Position numbers and translations under genes: made by a program
Notes under the pieces: generated by a model
The model's database searches: none
Seen by the model: the letters and a program-made list of their open reading frames with translations, nothing else
Told to the model about the DNA's origin: nothing
Shown here: piece after piece, positions 5,367 to 9,202 of the stretch
How the letters are laid out: every line of letters starts with the position of its first letter
Position numbering within the stretch: position 1 is the first letter of the stretch
Origin: Solirubrobacteraceae bacterium
Lineage (GTDB): Bacteria; Actinomycetota; Thermoleophilia; Solirubrobacterales; Solirubrobacteraceae
NCBI GenBank assembly: GCA_030043235.1
Contig: JASHYF010000294.1
Location: 1-9,202, forward strand
Direction: 5' to 3'
Length of the DNA stretch: 9,202 nt

Positions 5367-7784
5367 GCCCGGGCCATACCGGATCTGGTGGCGACGGATG
5401 AGCGCGACCGCCGCCGCAACTCCGACGAGCGCCATGGCCGCGGCGACCAGGAAGGCCGCATGCAGGCCGTGGGCGTAGCTGAGATGCGCGACGTGCCTGA
5501 CCGCAGGGCGAATCGCCGGGGGCACCTTCGCGAGCACTCGCGGAGTGGCGCCGGCGGCGATGGCGGTTGCGACGCTGGCGGCGCTGTGCGCCAACACGGT
5601 GCCTGAAAGCGAGCTGTGCACGTGCGCTCGCACCTGGTGCAGCAGCACGATCCCGAGCACGGCGACGCCGGCCGTGGTGCCTCCCTCGCGGCAGGTGCTG
5701 CTGATTCCGGTGGCCATGCCGCTGCGCCAGGGCGGGACCACTCCGACCGCCGTCGAGCCGAGCGTCGGATTGATCAGCCCCATGCCGAGCCCGGAGAGAC
5801 ACAGCCCGGGGAGGATCACGGTCCAGGAGGAGCCGGGCGCGATCGCGGCCATGGAGAACACGCCGACGGCGATCAGGGCCATGCCCGCCGTCAGCGTGAT
5901 GCGCGGGCTCACAGTGCCGGACATGCGCCCGGCGAGCGGTGCGATGAGCAGCGCCACGCCGGTGAAGGCCAGCATTCGCACGCCGGCCTGGACCGGCGAG
6001 TAGCCCAGCACCGACTGCAGCCATACGGTCATGAAGAAGATCAGCCCCAGCAGTGAGAACGACATCGCGATCGCCGTCATGGATGCGCCCAGAAAGGTGC
6101 TGTTGCGAAGCAGGCTCAGATCGAACATCGGCTGCGCGCCGCGCAGCTCGACGGCGACGAAGGCGAGAGCCAGCAGCACGGCGGCGCCGTAGCTGGCGAG
6201 GATCGTGGCGCTGCCCCACCCCAACTCGGCGCCGCGGATCGTGGCGAAGGTGGCCAGGAACGCCGCGCCCGAGAAGGTGACCAGCCCGGCCCAGTCGATC
6301 CTGGTGGGCGGCCCTGGCAGATTGACGACCTTGCGCTGGAGTATGACGAACGTGGCGATGCCGGTGGGCACGTTGAGGTAGAAGACGGCCTGCCAGCCGA
6401 TGTGCTGAACGAGCAGCCCGCCGACGATCGGGCCAAGCGCGATCGACAGCCCGTTGACGGCGCCGAAGATGCCAAACGCCACGGACCGTTCGTCAGCCGG
6501 GAACTCCTGCACGATCAGCGCAAGCGAGCAGGCGAACATCATCGCCCCGCCCACGCCCTGCACGCCGCGCGCCAGGTCGAGCACGGTCGCGTTGGGAGCC
6601 TGGGCGCACAGCACCGACGCGGCCGTGAAGACCACCAGCCCGATCGTGAGCACCTGCTTGCGTCCGCGGATGTCGGCCATCGAGCCGGCGGTGAGCAGCA
6701 TCGCGGTCAGCATCAGCGTGTAGGCGCTCACGATCCACTGCAGCGAGGAGAAGCTGGGCCGCAGAGCCTTGGAGATCGCCGGAAGCGCAACCGAGACGAT
6801 CGTGACGTCCAGCAGCAGCATGAACGTGGTCATGGAGACCACCGCCAGCGTCCACCACCGGCGCGTCCCCGACTCGGCGCCCAGCAGCTTGGCCGACTGG
6901 ACCAGGGCGTCGCGTACGCCGGTGACCTGCACCTGCGCCGGCCGCGCGGGGACGCCCGCGAAGACGGGCGAGGTGAGCTCGATCGTGGCCTCGCCGATCT
7001 GGATGCGGTCGCCGGGGACGAGCGTGTAGGCGTCGAGGATGCGTTCGCCGTTGACGTATGTGCCGTTGGATGAGCGCAGGTCGTCGATGACGGCGCGACC
7101 GTCGCGGACTGTGACCTTGGCATGACGGCGCGAGACCTCGCTGTCGAGCACCTGCAGGTCGCACTCCGGCTCGCGGCCGATGGTCGCGCTGCCGCCGAGC
7201 ACCGCCGCTGTGCGACCGGCACCCGGCCCCGCCAGGATCCGCAGCTCGCCGTCGGCGCCGGGGGGAGCAAAGGCCGATGCGGGAGCGGCCGGGACCTCGG
7301 GTGCCCGGGTCGGGTCCGTCTGGACCTCACGTATCCGCGTCACGTCCGCGGGAATCTCGCGAGCGCGCGTCACGTCGGTGGGAATCTCGCGAGCGCGCGT
7401 CACGTCGGTAGGGCTCTCGCTCGGGCGTGCCGGTCGCAGCTCGGGGGCAGGGACGAATTCGAGCGTGGTCCCGCCGATTCGTATGCGGTCGGCGGCAGCG
7501 AGGGGCTCCGCGGCGGCGATGCGCTCGCCGTTGAGGAAGGTGCCGTTGGTGGAGTCGAGGTCCTCGATCACGGGCACACCGTCGCGCAGGCAGATGCGCG
7601 CGTGGCGGCGCGAGAGCTCCCCGCTGGGATCGCTCAGCACCAAGTCGGCCGACTCGTCACGACCGAGGACCAGCTCCCGGCCGACGGCCGCCATGCGCCC
7701 GGCGTCCGGACCGTCCAGTACGCGCACCTCGCCGATCAAGCGGTCCGGCGGCGGGGGTGGCGTGGTCCCCACGCGGTCAGCCAT
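5352..7784 (-). CDS. FHA-FHA-MFS fusion: phosphothreonine-sensing DHA2-type exporter
   Basis: An 810-residue membrane protein. Residues ~20-110 and ~181-271 are two FHA domains, each with the key residues: GR (41-42; 203-204), SRRH (58-61; 218-221) and TNG/SNG (79-81; 239-241) followed by NG (85-86; 245-246). FHA domains bind phosphothreonine peptides. Between them lies a Thr/Arg repeat linker (121-165). Residues ~310-800 are a 14-helix DHA2 (EmrB/QacA-type) proton-driven exporter: LDVTIVSVALP (325-335), GSMADIRGRK (367-376) and the antiporter motif ALGPIVGGLL (449-458). Ordinary DHA2 proteins of about 500 residues lack FHA domains. The FHA part should be cytoplasmic, ahead of the first helix at ~312. 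Its substrate is unknown; export of the neighbouring polyketide is possible but rests only on adjacency, and the gene is convergent to that operon. Ser/Thr kinase control is inferred. Start ATG 7784 is coupled to a tiny upstream ORF. Confidence 0.93.
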   Translation of the reverse strand: MADRVGTTPPPPPDRLIGEVRVLDGPDAGRMAAVGRELVLGRDESADLVLSDPSGELSRRHARICLRDGVPVIEDLDSTNGTFLNGERIAAAEPLAAADRIRIGGTTLEFVPAPELRPARPSESPTDVTRAREIPTDVTRAREIPADVTRIREVQTDPTRAPEVPAAPASAFAPPGADGELRILAGPGAGRTAAVLGGSATIGREPECDLQVLDSEVSRRHAKVTVRDGRAVIDDLRSSNGTYVNGERILDAYTLVPGDRIQIGEATIELTSPVFAGVPARPAQVQVTGVRDALVQSAKLLGAESGTRRWWTLAVVSMTTFMLLLDVTIVSVALPAISKALRPSFSSLQWIVSAYTLMLTAMLLTAGSMADIRGRKQVLTIGLVVFTAASVLCAQAPNATVLDLARGVQGVGGAMMFACSLALIVQEFPADERSVAFGIFGAVNGLSIALGPIVGGLLVQHIGWQAVFYLNVPTGIATFVILQRKVVNLPGPPTRIDWAGLVTFSGAAFLATFATIRGAELGWGSATILASYGAAVLLALAFVAVELRGAQPMFDLSLLRNSTFLGASMTAIAMSFSLLGLIFFMTVWLQSVLGYSPVQAGVRMLAFTGVALLIAPLAGRMSGTVSPRITLTAGMALIAVGVFSMAAIAPGSSWTVILPGLCLSGLGMGLINPTLGSTAVGVVPPWRSGMATGISSTCREGGTTAGVAVLGIVLLHQVRAHVHSSLSGTVLAHSAASVATAIAAGATPRVLAKVPPAIRPAVRHVAHLSYAHGLHAAFLVAAAMALVGVAAAVALIRRHQIRYGPGAGGH
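7291..7410 (-). repeat. In-frame 30-bp tandem repeat (four units) in the inter-FHA linker
   Basis: Units 7381-7410 and 7351-7380 match at 29 of 30 bases; 7321-7350 and 7291-7320 are increasingly diverged copies. The 30-bp period keeps frame and encodes the decapeptide theme TDVTRAREIP at residues 126-165, with Thr129, 139, 149 and 159 exactly ten residues apart and a second Thr three residues earlier in three of the four units. The near-identity of two units points to a recent duplication, so copy number may vary among strains. The linker is charged and probably disordered. The threonines are candidate kinase sites for the flanking FHA domains (inference). Confidence 0.88.
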
Positions 7785-7804
7785 CAGCGCTCGCCGGTGG
7801 TCAT
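7784..7804 (-). CDS. Six-codon upstream ORF coupled to the exporter gene
   Basis: Reading MTTGER then TGA, this ORF starts at ATG 7804 with AAGGGG (7812-7817) seven bases upstream, the best Shine-Dalgarno in this region. Its stop shares a base with the exporter start (TGATG). The exporter ATG itself has no good Shine-Dalgarno close by, so ribosomes ending the mini-ORF could restart on it. The peptide is too short to assign a function, and translation is inferred only from the sequence layout. Confidence 0.4.
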   Translation of the reverse strand: MTTGER

Positions 7805-7811
7805 CTGCCAG

Positions 7812-7817
7812 CCCCTT
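7812..7817 (-). promoter_or_regulatory. Shine-Dalgarno upstream of the exporter mini-ORF
   Basis: AAGGGG on the minus strand sits 7 bases before ATG 7804 and 27 before the exporter ATG 7784. It is correctly spaced only for the mini-ORF, the main reason for proposing coupled initiation of the exporter. Confidence 0.42.
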
Positions 7818-7886
7818 CGTCCCGGCGCAGGCACCGGCCGTAGCTCGCCACTTCTCTCACCTCTGGTGGACGTCGTCGGGGACGGA

Positions 7887-7892
7887 ACTTTA
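7887..7892 (-). promoter_or_regulatory. Possible -10 element for the exporter transcript
   Basis: TAAAGT on the minus strand fits the TANNNT actinobacterial -10 pattern and would start transcription near 7880, leaving a leader of about 95 bases before the exporter. No convincing -35 lies upstream of it, and it is offered only as the most AT-rich candidate in the 171-base divergent gap. Confidence 0.2.
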
Positions 7893-7938
7893 CCCGAGAG
7901 CCGGCGAGGAGCGCGGGCGGCTGGCGGCGAGCCCGGTC

Positions 7939-7947
7939 TGGTAGGTT
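7939..7947 (+). promoter_or_regulatory. Extended -10 promoter for leaderless monooxygenase mRNA
   Basis: TGGTAGGTT contains an extended -10 (TG, one base, TAGGTT at 7942-7947). The hexamer ends 8 bases before ATG 7956, so transcription would begin at or within a base or two of the start codon. This is the known geometry of leaderless actinobacterial genes, and it fits the lack of a clear Shine-Dalgarno there. Confidence 0.55.
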
Positions 7948-7955
7948 CGCCGCCG

Positions 7956-9101
7956 ATGACCAGGGTGGTCGTGGTCGGAGCGGGGATCGGAGGGCTTGCA
8001 ACCTCGATCGCTCTGCACCGCAGCGGCGTGGAGGTGATCGTGCTGGAGCGAGCCGCGGCTCTCGCCGAGGTTGAGCTGGGCGCCGGCATAACGCTGTGGG
8101 CCAACGCGATGCTGATGCTCGACCGCCTGGGCGTGGGGGACACGATCAGGGAGCGCGGGGCCGTATTGCGCTGCTTCGAGCAGCGCACCGCGCGCGGGCG
8201 GCTGCTCACGCGCTGGCCGCTCGAAGAGATGGGGCGTCGCGCAGGCGCGCCCATCTGCGCGATCAGCCGGCCCGACCTGCACTCGGCGCTCGCGCGGGCG
8301 GGCGGCGAGCGCGTCAAGGCGGGCTGCGAGGTCGAGCGCTTCGAGCTGGCCGACGGCTCCGTGCGCGTGGCGCTGAGCAGCGGCTCGCAGGAGGCCGGGG
8401 ACGTGCTGGTGGGAGCCGACGGGCTCGAATCGACGATCCGCAGGCAGCTGCATGGAGCGCACCCGCCGCGGCACTCGGGGCTGACGACGTGGCGCGCCAG
8501 CGTCCCCTACGACGAGGCGATCGCACCGGACGTCGACTTCGTCGCGTGGTGGGGCTCGGGCACGAGGTTCGTCGCCTTCCGCTCGGGGCCGGAGCGGCTC
8601 AGCTGGGAGGGCATCGTGACGAGCCCGCCGGGCGGCGAGGACCCTCCGGGGGCGCGCAAGCAGGCCGCGCTCGCACGTTTCGAAGACTTCACCGAACAGG
8701 TCGAGCGCATGATCGACGCCACCAGCGAGGAGGCGATCTTCCGCACCGACGTGGTCGACCGCCGGCCCGACCGGCACTGGGGCAGCGGGCGGGTGACGCT
8801 GCTCGGCGACGCTGCCCACCCGATGACGTTCGCGGTCGGGCAGGGCGCGGCGCAGGCGCTCGAGGACGCGGACGCGATCGGCCGCGCGCTCGGCGAGTCG
8901 GGCGACCTGGAGGCCGCTCTGCGCAGCTACGAGCGCTCGCGGATCGCGCGCGCAGCGCACTTCCAGACGCTAGCCTGGCGGCTGGCGCGCGCGGGGACCC
9001 TCGAAAGCCGCCCGGCCCAGCTGGTGCGCAACGCGGCCTTGGCGCTCACCTCGCCGATCGTCTGCCGCCTGCTGGAGAAGGACATCACGCTGCCGGCGTG
9101 A
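7956..9101 (+). CDS. FAD-dependent aromatic-hydroxylase-type monooxygenase
   Basis: A 381-residue class A flavoprotein monooxygenase of the PHBH/zeaxanthin epoxidase/HpxO type, which uses FAD, NAD(P)H and oxygen to hydroxylate or epoxidise a small substrate. The three signatures are present: GAGIGG (8-13) in the N-terminal Rossmann fold with Glu31 at the end of the second strand, the DG motif VGADGLES (152-159) and the GD motif LLGDAAHP (282-289) followed by GQGAAQALEDA. Length is normal and no membrane segment is obvious. ATG 7956 is preferred because the Rossmann fold starts three residues in and a leaderless promoter lies just upstream; the open frame continues far upstream but only antisense to the exporter. 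It is divergent from the exporter. The substrate cannot be read from the sequence; tailoring of the neighbouring polyketide or carotenoid is possible, and aromatic catabolism is equally likely. Confidence 0.88.
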   Translation: MTRVVVVGAGIGGLATSIALHRSGVEVIVLERAAALAEVELGAGITLWANAMLMLDRLGVGDTIRERGAVLRCFEQRTARGRLLTRWPLEEMGRRAGAPICAISRPDLHSALARAGGERVKAGCEVERFELADGSVRVALSSGSQEAGDVLVGADGLESTIRRQLHGAHPPRHSGLTTWRASVPYDEAIAPDVDFVAWWGSGTRFVAFRSGPERLSWEGIVTSPPGGEDPPGARKQAALARFEDFTEQVERMIDATSEEAIFRTDVVDRRPDRHWGSGRVTLLGDAAHPMTFAVGQGAAQALEDADAIGRALGESGDLEAALRSYERSRIARAAHFQTLAWRLARAGTLESRPAQLVRNAALALTSPIVCRLLEKDITLPA

Positions 9102-9133
9102 GCTCGCCCGCGCCGCTTGCGCTCTCGCTCACG
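9097..9133. terminator. Inverted repeat between convergent gene ends
   Basis: CGTGAGC (9097-9103) and GCTCACG (9127-9133) form a 7-bp perfect stem that embraces both stop codons, of the monooxygenase (9099-9101) and of the convergent partial gene (complement of 9129-9131). The 23-base loop is long and there is no T-tract, so terminator function is only possible. Confidence 0.25.
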
Positions 9134-9202
9134 GCTCGTCCGCGCCGAGGAGCTGCCAGGCGCCGTCGCGCAGTCGCATGCGCACGCTCTGGCCCTCGCC
9201 GA
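9129..9202 (-). CDS. C-terminal end of a convergent gene, product unknown
   Basis: Reading leftward from the window edge, one minus-strand frame gives 23 codons ending in LRDGAWQLLGADEP and TGA (complement of 9129-9131); the other two minus-strand frames stay open but give low-complexity Ala/Arg-rich peptides. An alternating polar/hydrophobic strand followed by DGxW resembles the last strand of many small NTF2-like or secreted actinobacterial proteins, but 23 residues are too few for a family call. It converges on the monooxygenase with a 27-base gap. I do not recognise it further. Confidence 0.5.
   Translation of the reverse strand, partial: GEGQSVRMRLRDGAWQLLGADEP

Noticed and set aside
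4765..6219. Long minus-strand frame of 484 codons across the CrtI-like and exporter gene ends
   Set aside because: Runs out of frame through the exporter C-terminus and antisense through the oxidoreductase; low-complexity Arg/Ala/Gly translation with no motif.
7291..7410. Tandem 30-bp units as a CRISPR array or iteron origin
   Set aside because: No spacers between units, the period keeps the reading frame, and the units encode the linker between two FHA domains.
7790..7908. Inverted pair CTCGCCGG / CCGGCGAG in the divergent promoter region as an operator
   Set aside because: Arms are 103 bases apart and made of a very common GC-rich octamer; chance is the simpler explanation.
7122..7955. 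N-terminal extension of the monooxygenase frame by 278 codons
   Set aside because: It is antisense to the FHA domains, lacks homology, and the Rossmann fold begins right after ATG 7956, where a promoter and start fit.

Overview
The window is very GC-rich, uses GTG as well as ATG starts, has stop/start-overlapping genes, FHA-domain signalling and an apparent leaderless promoter. This points to a high-GC actinobacterium. A Thermoleophilia/Solirubrobacterales-like lineage is a guess; the sequence contains no taxonomic marker.

Left half (1-5281, + strand): one tightly packed operon entering from the left. Its order is acyl carrier protein (C-terminal part only), FabZ-like hotdog protein DH1, ketosynthase KS, second FabZ-like hotdog protein DH2, ketosynthase-like chain-length factor (CLF), and a CrtI/CRTISO-like FAD oxidoreductase. 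KS/DH2 overlap as GTGA and DH2/CLF as ATGA. The set reads as a reducing type II polyketide/fatty-acid-like system making an unsaturated (polyene-type) chain that the CrtI-like enzyme may then desaturate, isomerise or aromatise. The KS keeps its Cys-His-Lys-His active site, while the CLF has lost Cys, the first His and Lys. The two hotdog proteins are complementary: DH1 keeps the catalytic Glu but not the His, and DH2 keeps the His but has Gly in place of the Glu. In FabZ/FabA-type dimers these residues come from opposite subunits, so a DH1:DH2 heterodimer could rebuild one active site, in parallel with KS:CLF. No ketoreductase, loading enzyme or phosphopantetheinyl transferase lies in the window.

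Middle (5282-7804, - strand): after a short convergent gap with hairpins comes an 810-residue protein with two complete FHA phosphothreonine-binding domains at the N-terminus and a 14-helix DHA2-type MFS exporter at the C-terminus. The FHA domains are joined by a linker made of 10-residue repeats, each with a Thr at the same place, and two of the 30-bp units differ by one base. The layout resembles the mycobacterial ABC exporter Rv1747 (FHA, phosphorylated linker, FHA, transporter) with an MFS permease instead. A six-codon upstream ORF with a good Shine-Dalgarno is coupled to it by TGATG.

Right (7785-9202): a 171-base divergent promoter region, then a complete FAD-dependent aromatic-hydroxylase-type monooxygenase probably transcribed leaderlessly, and the C-terminal 23 codons of an unidentified convergent gene. 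Whether exporter and monooxygenase serve the product of the left operon is a proximity-based guess.
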